DNA of 64,000 nt, taken from NCBI RefSeq assembly GCF_019083965.1, contig NZ_JAHRCY010000005.1, forward strand, positions 425,198 through 489,197. The letters run 5' to 3'. The position numbers were made by a program, and so were the translations under genes. Shown here piece after piece: positions 58,428-64,000 of this stretch; positions within the stretch are counted from its first letter, which is position 1, and each line of letters starts with the position of its first letter. The notes beneath the pieces were generated by a model. The model was given only the letters and a program-made list of their open reading frames with translations. It was not told the origin of the DNA and searched no databases. This DNA is from Catellatospora tritici. GTDB taxonomy: Bacteria; Actinomycetota; Actinomycetes; Mycobacteriales; Micromonosporaceae.

Positions 58428-60272
58428 GTGGTCCGTCCGCCCCTCCCCCACCATCGGCGCCTCGGCGCGCGCGCCGTCACGTCGATACTCACCCTGCTGG
58501 GCGCGCTGGTGATCGCGCCCGGCACCTCGCAGGCGGCAACGTCGCTGCCCTGTGACATCTACGGCGCGGCGGGCACGCCCTGCGTCGCCGCCCACAGCAC
58601 CACCCGGGCCCTGTTCGCCGCATACAACGGCCCGCTCTACCAGCTGACCCGGGCCTCCGACCGGGCCACGCACAACGTCGGCCTGCTGGCCGTGGGCGGA
58701 TACGCCAACGCCGCCGACCACGACGCCTTCTGCAACGGCACCACCTGCTCCATCAGCAAGGTCTACGACCAGACCACCCGGCACAACGACGTGACCCCGG
58801 GCCCAGCGGGCACCGCGGGCATGGGCGCCGACCGCGGCGCGGACGCGAGCGAGATCGCGGTTGTCGCGGGCGGCCACAAGGTGTACGGCATCTGGATCTC
58901 GCCCGGCGTCGGCTACCGGTACACCGGTGTCGCGAGCGGAGTCGCGATCAACGGACAACCCGAGGGCGTCTACATGGTCGCCAGCGGCACGCACGTCGGT
59001 TCGGCCTGCTGCTTCGACTACGGCAACGCCGAACGCACCCCCGCCGACACCGGCAACGGGCACATGGACGCGGTCAGTATCGCGACGACCTGCTACTTCG
59101 CGCCGTGTTCGGGCACCGGACCGTGGATCGAAGCGGACCTGGAGAACGGCATGTTCCAGGGCGCCAACGGCAGCAACACCGCCAACCTCGGCAACAAGTC
59201 CACGTACGTCACCGCGATGTTGAAGAACAACGGCCAGACCACGTACGCCCTCAAGGGCGGCAACGCCCAGTCCGGCGGCCTGACCACGTGGTGGAACGGC
59301 GCGCTGCCCAACCGCGGCGGGTACATCCCGATGAAGCAGGAGGGCGGCATCATCCTGGGGACCGGCGGTGACAACAGCAACTGGAACATGGGCACCTTCT
59401 TCGAAGGCGTCATGACCTACGGCTACCCCACCGACGCGGCCGAGAACTCGGTGCAGGCCAACATCGTCTCCGTCGGCTACGCCGGGCAGACCAACGTGCC
59501 CAACGGTCCGCAGGGGACGGTGACCGGGCCCGGTGGCAAATGCGTGGACGTGGCGGCCGACGACACCGGTGTCAACGGCACGGGCGTACAGCTGTGGGAC
59601 TGCCAGACCTACGCCGAGGACCAGCACTGGGAGCAGTACGCCGACCGGTCGGTGCGGACGATCGGCCGGTGCCTGGACATCGTGGGCAACGGCACCGCCA
59701 ACGGAGCCCAGGTGGAGCTCTGGGACTGCAACGGCGTCGGCGGCCAGAAGTGGGTCCAGCAGTCCGACGGCTCGCTGCGCAACCCGCAGTCCGGCCGCTG
59801 CCTGGACTCGCCCAGTGGCGCCACCGCCAACGGCACCCGGCTGCAGATCTGGGACTGCAACGGCAGCGCCGCCCAGAAGTTCGCCCTGAACGGCGGCGTG
59901 CCCCTGGTCGGCGTCGGCGGCAAGTGCGCGGACGTGGCCGGGGACGACTTCGGCGTGAACCTCGCCGCGGTCCAGCTCTGGGACTGCCAGTCGTACGCCC
60001 TCGACCAGCACTGGGCCTTCGGCGTGAACGGCTCGCTGCGCACGCTGGGCCGCTGCCTGGACATCGCCGGCAACGGCACCGCCAACGGCACCCTGGTCGA
60101 GCTATACGACTGCAACGGCGTCGGCGGCCAGACCTGGCAGCTGCGCGCCGACGGCAGCCTGCTCAACCCCCAGTCCGGGCGCTGCCTCGACGTGCCCAAC
60201 GGCAACACCGCCAACGGCACCCGGCTGCAGATCTGGGACTGCAACGGCAGCGCCTCCCAGAAGTTTGCCTAG
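58428..60272 (+). CDS. secreted GH54 alpha-L-arabinofuranosidase with two ricin-type CBM13 domains
   Basis: A 614-residue exported enzyme. GTG 58428 with AAGAGG 6 bases upstream; signal peptide to TSQAATS. Residues about 40-365 match the GH54 catalytic domain (LPCDIYGAAGTPCVAAHSTTRALF, GSACCFDYGNAE with likely nucleophile Glu near 202, GGDNSNWNMGTFFEGVMTYGYP with catalytic Asp near 315). Fungal GH54 enzymes carry an AbfB (CBM42) module; here two beta-trefoil domains follow, with GxCxD and QxW repeats (GRCLDIVGNGTANGAQVELWDCNGVGGQKW). It would remove arabinose side chains from xylan, complementing the 1.5 kb xylanase. Confidence 0.92.
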   Translation: MVRPPLPHHRRLGARAVTSILTLLGALVIAPGTSQAATSLPCDIYGAAGTPCVAAHSTTRALFAAYNGPLYQLTRASDRATHNVGLLAVGGYANAADHDAFCNGTTCSISKVYDQTTRHNDVTPGPAGTAGMGADRGADASEIAVVAGGHKVYGIWISPGVGYRYTGVASGVAINGQPEGVYMVASGTHVGSACCFDYGNAERTPADTGNGHMDAVSIATTCYFAPCSGTGPWIEADLENGMFQGANGSNTANLGNKSTYVTAMLKNNGQTTYALKGGNAQSGGLTTWWNGALPNRGGYIPMKQEGGIILGTGGDNSNWNMGTFFEGVMTYGYPTDAAENSVQANIVSVGYAGQTNVPNGPQGTVTGPGGKCVDVAADDTGVNGTGVQLWDCQTYAEDQHWEQYADRSVRTIGRCLDIVGNGTANGAQVELWDCNGVGGQKWVQQSDGSLRNPQSGRCLDSPSGATANGTRLQIWDCNGSAAQKFALNGGVPLVGVGGKCADVAGDDFGVNLAAVQLWDCQSYALDQHWAFGVNGSLRTLGRCLDIAGNGTANGTLVELYDCNGVGGQTWQLRADGSLLNPQSGRCLDVPNGNTANGTRLQIWDCNGSASQKFA

Positions 60273-60284
60273 GTTCCGTCACGC

Positions 60285-60483
60285 GCTCGCCTACGCAACG
60301 GAGTGCTCCCGATCATCGGCGCGCGCACCGTCGCCCAACTGCAGGACAACCTGGGCTGCACAGCGGTCACTCTGCCGCAGGAACAGGTGACGCGTCTGGA
60401 AGCCGCGACCGGGTTCACCTCGGCTTCCCGGCCGACTTCATCTCCCAGACCACACCGTGGGTGCTCGGCTCCGCCGCGCTCTG
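60285..60483 (+). pseudogene. aldo/keto reductase remnant (C-terminal end, frameshifted)
   Basis: The frame reads GVLPIIGARTVAQLQDNLGC ... TLPQEQVTRLEAATGFT, the C-terminal end of an aldo/keto reductase, then shifts near 60415 into HLGFPADFISQTTPWVLGSAAL and a stop at 60483. The catalytic barrel is absent, so this is a decayed 3' fragment lying directly after the arabinofuranosidase gene. Confidence 0.7.
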
Positions 60484-60506
60484 ACGCACAGCACAGCTCA
60501 ACCTGA

Positions 60507-60544
60507 GTGCGGTTCGCCGAGAACGGCTTCTCGGCGAACCGCAC
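60507..60544. terminator. bidirectional hairpin terminator
   Basis: 17-bp perfect arms (GTGCGGTTCGCCGAGAA) around CGGC, between the aldo/keto reductase remnant and the convergent PNPOx-like gene. Confidence 0.75.
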
Positions 60545-60553
60545 CGGCCCGGG

Positions 60554-61072
60554 TCACTTCGCGGTGAGTTTGGCGAAGTCAGGAGCGTAGACGGTCATCC
60601 AGTGCGGGTGGAGTCGGTAGTAGACGACCTCCTCATCCCAGTCGAAAGCGTTCTCGCCATAGAAATCCTTGAAGTAGGCGAGCAGGTCCGGCCAGTCCGG
60701 TGCGGGCTCGCCACCGTGCGGGTTGAGGATCTCGACCGTGCCGTGGGTGAACACGCCCAGGTCCTCGCCCCGCAGGTGCGCGGCGCTGGCGGCAGGCCGG
60801 GCGGCGAGATGCCGGGCCTTCGCGGCCGTGCGGGCGGTGCCGAAGTGCCATCTACCGTGCAGGAAGTGCCCGTCCACCCCGCTGATCCTCGGCTCGCCCT
60901 TGGCCGTGACGGTCGACAGCGCCAGCGTGCACATGCCGGTCAGGAGCTGGGTGAGCTGCGCCGCCGTCACCGTACGCGCGACGAAGATGGAGCGCAGGTG
61001 CGCCGTGGCGCCCGACAGCGAGTCGTCGAGCAGGGCCTGGAGTTCGTCGAGTTCCTGACTCGTTTCCCGCAT
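60554..61072 (-). CDS. pyridoxamine 5'-phosphate oxidase family (FMN split-barrel) protein
   Basis: A 172-residue protein of the PNPOx-like superfamily. The split-barrel strand pattern is visible (MCTLALSTVTAKGEPRISGVDGHFLHGRWHFGTARTAAKARHLAARPAASAAH, then GVFTHGTVEILNP). The C-terminal part (FDWDEEVVYYRLHPHWMTVYAP) is typical of F420- or FMN-binding actinobacterial homologues. It probably reduces or binds a small cofactor-dependent substrate; true PdxH activity is unlikely because the PLP-binding Arg/His set is not evident. Confidence 0.82.
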   Translation of the reverse strand: MRETSQELDELQALLDDSLSGATAHLRSIFVARTVTAAQLTQLLTGMCTLALSTVTAKGEPRISGVDGHFLHGRWHFGTARTAAKARHLAARPAASAAHLRGEDLGVFTHGTVEILNPHGGEPAPDWPDLLAYFKDFYGENAFDWDEEVVYYRLHPHWMTVYAPDFAKLTAK

Positions 61073-61418
61073 CGGACCACCCTAAGTGCTGCTTTCCCGA
61101 GATCCGTTGGAGTCCGCCCGCACCGGGGCCGCCTCGAACGGACGTGTTACCGGACCGTCGAAGCGTCGGGGCATGGTGCCGCGACACCGGCTGCCACGAG
61201 GGTCTTGCGCACCGGCGACCACGTCGTCACGGTTCGTGTCAGGTAAAGCCTTCCATCGGGTCCCCCTCATCCTGCCAAAATCTGGACAAAATACTGCCAA
61301 ATCTGAACAAACAGGATCTGGTTCGACGAAAGTCCGAGAAGCTCACCGGCCTGGAGAGCAGGGTGGGCACGGCTCAGCGTGCCGCCCCACAGGGTGTCGC
61401 GGTGGTAGCGTCGCGGCC
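61073..61418. other. 346-base intergenic region with AT-rich repeat
   Basis: No convincing gene on either strand. It holds the divergent promoters of the PNPOx-like and thiamine-binding genes and the AT-rich tandem repeat at 61272-61313. No THI-box (CTGAGA) of a TPP riboswitch is seen. Confidence 0.5.
61272..61313. repeat. two imperfect AT-rich tandem repeats
   Basis: CTGCCAAAATCTGGACAAAA (61272-61291) and CTGCCAAATCTGAACAAACA (61294-61313), AT-rich against a high-GC background, about 110 bases before the gene at 61419. Could be a paired regulator-binding site. Confidence 0.5.
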
Positions 61419-61724
61419 ATGTCGGTTCTGGTCGCGTTCAGCGTCTCGCCCGTCGGCGCCGGGGAGGACGTCGGCGCGCTGGTCGCCGAGGCGGTCCGGG
61501 TCGTCCGGGCCTCCGGTCTGCCCAACCGCACCGACGCGATGTTCACCACCGTCGAGGGCGAGTCCTGGGACGAGGTCATGGCCGTGGTCAAGGCCGCGAC
61601 CGAGGCGGTCAAGGCGAAGTCGCCCCGGGTGGGCCTGGTGCTCAAGCTGGACTGGCGCGACGGCGTCAGCGGAGCCTTGGACGCGAAGGTGGCCTCCGTC
61701 GAACGCTTCCTCGCCGCGGACTGA
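61419..61724 (+). CDS. MTH1187-type thiamine-binding family protein
   Basis: A 101-residue alpha/beta protein of the YkoF/MTH1187 family. ATG 61419 has only a weak ribosome site. Features: [75 protein letters not shown]. Family members bind hydroxymethylpyrimidine or thiamine as dimers. A thiamine-related role is from family knowledge; no thiamine genes are adjacent. Confidence 0.8.
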   Translation: MSVLVAFSVSPVGAGEDVGALVAEAVRVVRASGLPNRTDAMFTTVEGESWDEVMAVVKAATEAVKAKSPRVGLVLKLDWRDGVSGALDAKVASVERFLAAD

Positions 61725-61848
61725 CGTTCCCGCCGCGATACCGCACTCGAAAGCGGCCAACCTGTGCATATCGGCGCGTTCGCGGGCTCACCCGGACATC
61801 TCCGCAACTATGCTGATCCCACCAATCAAGATCGAACGGGGGATCGCC

Positions 61849-62142
61849 ATGGCGGTCGTGCTGATTCATGAGGGACCGACGCTGACACAGGAGCGGTACG
61901 ACGAGATCGTCCGTCGGCTCTCCGGCGGCAGCGGTCGCCTGGAGAGCACGTCGGACTGGCCTGTCGACGGCCTGCTCATGCATGTCGCCGGGCAGAGCCC
62001 GACCGGCTTCCGGGTCGTCGACGTGTGGGAGTCCGAAGCGGCGTGCCGGCAGTTCGCCGAGGTCCTCAAGCCGATCCTGGCCGAGGTCGGCGTCACCGAC
62101 CAGGCGGTGCTCTACCCTCCGCACGCGTTCGTGACCACCTGA
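61849..62142 (+). CDS. small dimeric alpha/beta-barrel-like hypothetical protein
   Basis: A 97-residue protein; ATG 61849 with GGGGGA at good distance. The pattern VVLIHEGPTLTQERYDEIVRRL, GLLMHVAGQSPTGFRVVDVWESEAACRQFAEVL, LKPILAEVGV is that of the ferredoxin-like antibiotic-biosynthesis-monooxygenase or EthD-type superfamily, widely found as short actinomycete proteins. No catalytic role can be set. It follows the thiamine-binding-type gene by 124 bases. Confidence 0.65.
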   Translation: MAVVLIHEGPTLTQERYDEIVRRLSGGSGRLESTSDWPVDGLLMHVAGQSPTGFRVVDVWESEAACRQFAEVLKPILAEVGVTDQAVLYPPHAFVTT

Positions 62143-62159
62143 GCGCGGGCGTGGCGGAT

Positions 62160-62190
62160 GGCCCGCACCAGCTGGAGGCCGGTGCGGGCC
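62160..62190. terminator. hairpin terminator
   Basis: 10-bp perfect arms (GGCCCGCACC) with an 11-base loop, 17 bases after the stop at 62142. The remaining gap to 62310 holds only a short minus-strand fragment (SYHPPSGSYLFTVLA then stop, 62216) that looks like the end of a lost gene. Confidence 0.6.
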
Positions 62191-62309
62191 GCACTGTGTC
62201 ACCTGGCGACGGCTAGGCGAGGACGGTGAACAGGTAGCTGCCGGAGGGCGGATGGTAGGACGCGGCACGGGCGGCGCCCCAGCCCCCGAGCCGTGCCGAG
62301 CGGCACCGG

Positions 62310-63089
62310 TCACAGTCCGATGAGCAACAGCGACCCGGCGACCAGCAGGCCCGCCTCGACCAGACGCACGAAGGTACGCTCGCTGACCCGGTCGACGATC
62401 CGTCGGCCGACCCAGGCCCCCGCCAGCGTCGCGGGTGTCAGCGCCGCACCGAGCAGCAGAACCCGCCCCGTGAGCAGATCGCCCGCGCCGTACCCGGCGA
62501 GCTTGGCGCCATGCATGGTCAGCGCGGCGGCCGCCTCGGTGCCGATGTAGGCCGCGCGCGTCAGCCCGTACGCGAGGAAGAACGGGGCGGTGAGGGGACC
62601 CACCGAGCCCAGCAGCGCCGACCCGAGCCCGGACGCGGCCCCGACCCAGGCGAACGCCCGCGCCGAGGGCCTGCCCACGCGTGGGCGCAGCCGCCGCCAC
62701 ACCACGGTGACGATCAGGAACACGCCCAGCAGCCGCTTCAGCGCTCCGAGCGGAGCGTGTGCCAGCAGCAGCCCGCCCATGACCGCGCAGGGCACCGCGC
62801 CCACCGCGAACCAGCCGACCAGGCTGGACCGCAGCTCCCGACGGTTGAGCCAGACCCGCGACGCGTTGCTGGACAGCTGGGTCAGGGTGAGCACCGGCAC
62901 CGCGACGCGCAGTCCGAACAGGGCACCGAACACCGGCAGCAGCAGCACCCCGCCACCGAAGCCCGCCACCGCCGACAGGACCGCGAGCGCGAACGCGGCG
63001 GCCGACGCGGCGAGCAGGGTCCCCAGCACCGGCTCAGCGTGCCAGGACGCACCGCCGCCCGTCACCCCGGTTTGTGGGCGGACCCGCAC
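62310..63089 (-). CDS. TauE/SafE (TSUP) family permease
   Basis: A 259-residue protein with about eight helices. The first half has the TSUP signature GFGGGVLLLPVFGALFGLRVAVPVLTLTQLSSNASRVWLNRRELR; the second half repeats it more weakly (GLGSALLGSVGPLTAPFFLAYGLTRAAYIGTEAAAALTMHGAKLAGYG). Family members move sulfite, sulfoacetate or other anions. A sulfite exporter would suit a region rich in organosulfur genes, but it lies 16 kb from the nearest one, so this is only suggestive. GTG start 63089 uncertain. Confidence 0.85.
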   Translation of the reverse strand: MRVRPQTGVTGGGASWHAEPVLGTLLAASAAAFALAVLSAVAGFGGGVLLLPVFGALFGLRVAVPVLTLTQLSSNASRVWLNRRELRSSLVGWFAVGAVPCAVMGGLLLAHAPLGALKRLLGVFLIVTVVWRRLRPRVGRPSARAFAWVGAASGLGSALLGSVGPLTAPFFLAYGLTRAAYIGTEAAAALTMHGAKLAGYGAGDLLTGRVLLLGAALTPATLAGAWVGRRIVDRVSERTFVRLVEAGLLVAGSLLLIGL

Positions 63090-63108
63090 GCCGCCCGGGT
63101 CGGTCGGT

Positions 63109-63768
63109 TCAGCCTTCGAGGATTTCGGCGCCGGGCGGGCGGATGCGGTTGAGGTAGATGCCGACCGGGATGGAAAGGAACCACACCGCGACCGCGGCGC
63201 CGGTGTTCCAGTACGCCACCGGGATGGACAGTGCGAACAGCACCACCGGTGACAGCGACGCCATGGTGCCCCACCGCAGGACCTCGGGCCTGATCCGCAC
63301 CCGCAGCAGGTCCGCGCGGTACGCGTGGCGCAGCAGGACGACCTCCAGGCCGCTGACGATCGCGGCGACGACCGCGTACACGCTGATGGCCAGCGGGTTG
63401 CTGAAGTAGTCGCCCAGCAGCGCGGTCGGGAAGGGCAGGAACGCCACGAAGGCCAGGTAGACGAGGTTGCGCATGATCATGCCGAGGTCGACGCCGCGCA
63501 GCAGGCTGAACATCTGGTGGTGGGCGATCCAGTACCGGCCGATGACGGCGAAGGACAGGAAGAACCCGACGAAGTTGGGGATGAGGTCGCTGAGGTCGCG
63601 CGCCAGCTCGCGGATGTCGCCCTCGTGCACCAGCTTGGGCACTCCGACCTCGACGACCAGCAGCGTCATGGCGATGGCGAACAGACCGTCGCTGAAACTG
63701 AGCACGCGTCCGAACTCCACGCTGTCGCGTGGATGGAACCTGTTCGTGACCCCGACGCCCCGGCCCAC
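63109..63768 (-). CDS. TMEM175-type (DUF1211) potassium channel
   Basis: A 219-residue six-helix protein with the diagnostic TM1 motif RVLSFSDGLFAIAMTLLVVE (R-x3-FSD-x2-FAIA-x-TLL). Bacterial members are tetrameric potassium-leak channels with a single six-helix unit. Later helices include LIPNFVGFFLSFAVIGRYWIAHHQMF and MIMRNLVYLAFVAFLPFPTALLG. Ends 20 bases before the TSUP gene on the same strand. Confidence 0.88.
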   Translation of the reverse strand: MGRGVGVTNRFHPRDSVEFGRVLSFSDGLFAIAMTLLVVEVGVPKLVHEGDIRELARDLSDLIPNFVGFFLSFAVIGRYWIAHHQMFSLLRGVDLGMIMRNLVYLAFVAFLPFPTALLGDYFSNPLAISVYAVVAAIVSGLEVVLLRHAYRADLLRVRIRPEVLRWGTMASLSPVVLFALSIPVAYWNTGAAVAVWFLSIPVGIYLNRIRPPGAEILEG

Positions 63769-63815
63769 GAGATCACCCTACGGCCGTGGCGAGGCGGGGA
63801 CCGGATTTCGGGCGG

Positions 63816-64000
63816 TCAGGCCTTCGCGCGTACGCCGATGGTGGCGAACTCGCTGCCCGTGCCGCCGCCCAGGCGCCGCTGCAGCGACCAGGCCATCCGC
63901 GTGGACTGGGTCTTGGCCAGCTCCGCCACGGGCCCGGTGAACAGATCGTCGAGGGTGGCGTGCCAGAGCTGGCGCCAGCGCAGGAAGTGGTCGCCGCCCA
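63816..64000 (-). CDS. group III truncated haemoglobin, partial (3' end)
   Basis: The last 61 codons of a gene running off the window on the minus strand. GDHFLRWRQLWHATLDDLFTGPVAELAKTQSTRMAW is the typical C-terminal half of group III (class P) truncated globins, which bind O2 or NO via haem. The proximal His lies beyond the edge. Confidence 0.7.
   Translation of the reverse strand, partial: GGDHFLRWRQLWHATLDDLFTGPVAELAKTQSTRMAWSLQRRLGGGTGSEFATIGVRAKA

Noticed and set aside
61073..61418. TPP riboswitch before the thiamine-binding-type gene
   Set aside because: No conserved THI-box core or matching stems are seen.

Overview
The window is high-GC (over 70 % by eye) DNA with GTG and TTG starts, Tat signals, many secreted wall and polysaccharide hydrolases, LppU-type lipoproteins and actinobacterial sulfur-control elements. 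It fits a chromosomal segment of a filamentous actinomycete, probably Micromonosporaceae; the family is inferred from gene style, not tested. I saw no tRNA, rRNA, CRISPR array, intact transposase or origin.

Layout. 0-21 kb: an MFS exporter, a modular GH10 xylanase, a DUF1906 secreted protein, a PAS-SpoIIE phosphatase, a three-gene operon (FAD oxidoreductase, desaturase, TetR), secreted proteins, threonine synthase, a cysteine-dioxygenase-like enzyme, a two-component system and a large lysin with 16 peptidoglycan-binding-type repeats. 21-33 kb: a LysR/cupin pair diverges from a long operon that opens with a 26-residue leader peptide ending in Leu-Cys-Arg, followed by two DszA/NtaA-type flavin monooxygenases, a complete Dpp/Opp-type ABC importer and a FAD monooxygenase fused to an alpha/beta hydrolase. 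33-35 kb: a small RiPP-like island (unannotated 23-residue two-cysteine peptide, terminator-like hairpin, radical SAM/SPASM enzyme, divergent methyltransferase), bracketed by an imperfect 26-bp direct repeat. 35-46.6 kb: a sulfonate-type ABC system whose ATPase gene is frameshifted, a Tat-exported Cys-type sulfatase, and a six-gene operon encoding GntR, ferredoxin, a binding protein with a NosL-like tail, permease, ATPase and an AprA-like flavoprotein fused to HEAT repeats.

46.6-64 kb: an LppU-like lipoprotein, two amidase/GH25 muramidase pairs that look like copies of one module, small secreted proteins, a LacI remnant, an anti-sigma-type ATPase, a Bcr/CflA exporter, a GH54 arabinofuranosidase with CBM13 repeats, an aldo/keto reductase remnant, a PNPOx-fold protein, a thiamine-binding-type protein, a TauE/SafE permease, a TMEM175-type channel and the 3' end of a group III globin gene.

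How it works together. Roughly 22-46 kb reads as an organosulfur-scavenging archipelago: importers, flavin monooxygenases that can break C-S or C-N bonds, a sulfatase and an APS-reductase-like flavoprotein. Control elements visible in the DNA are a cysteine-ending leader peptide, a 23-bp palindrome between LysR and the leader, and a 17-bp CCTA-N9-YAGG inverted repeat before three sulfur-linked genes or operons (14.7, 35.2 and 46.6 kb). The flanks specialise in extracellular polysaccharide and peptidoglycan turnover.
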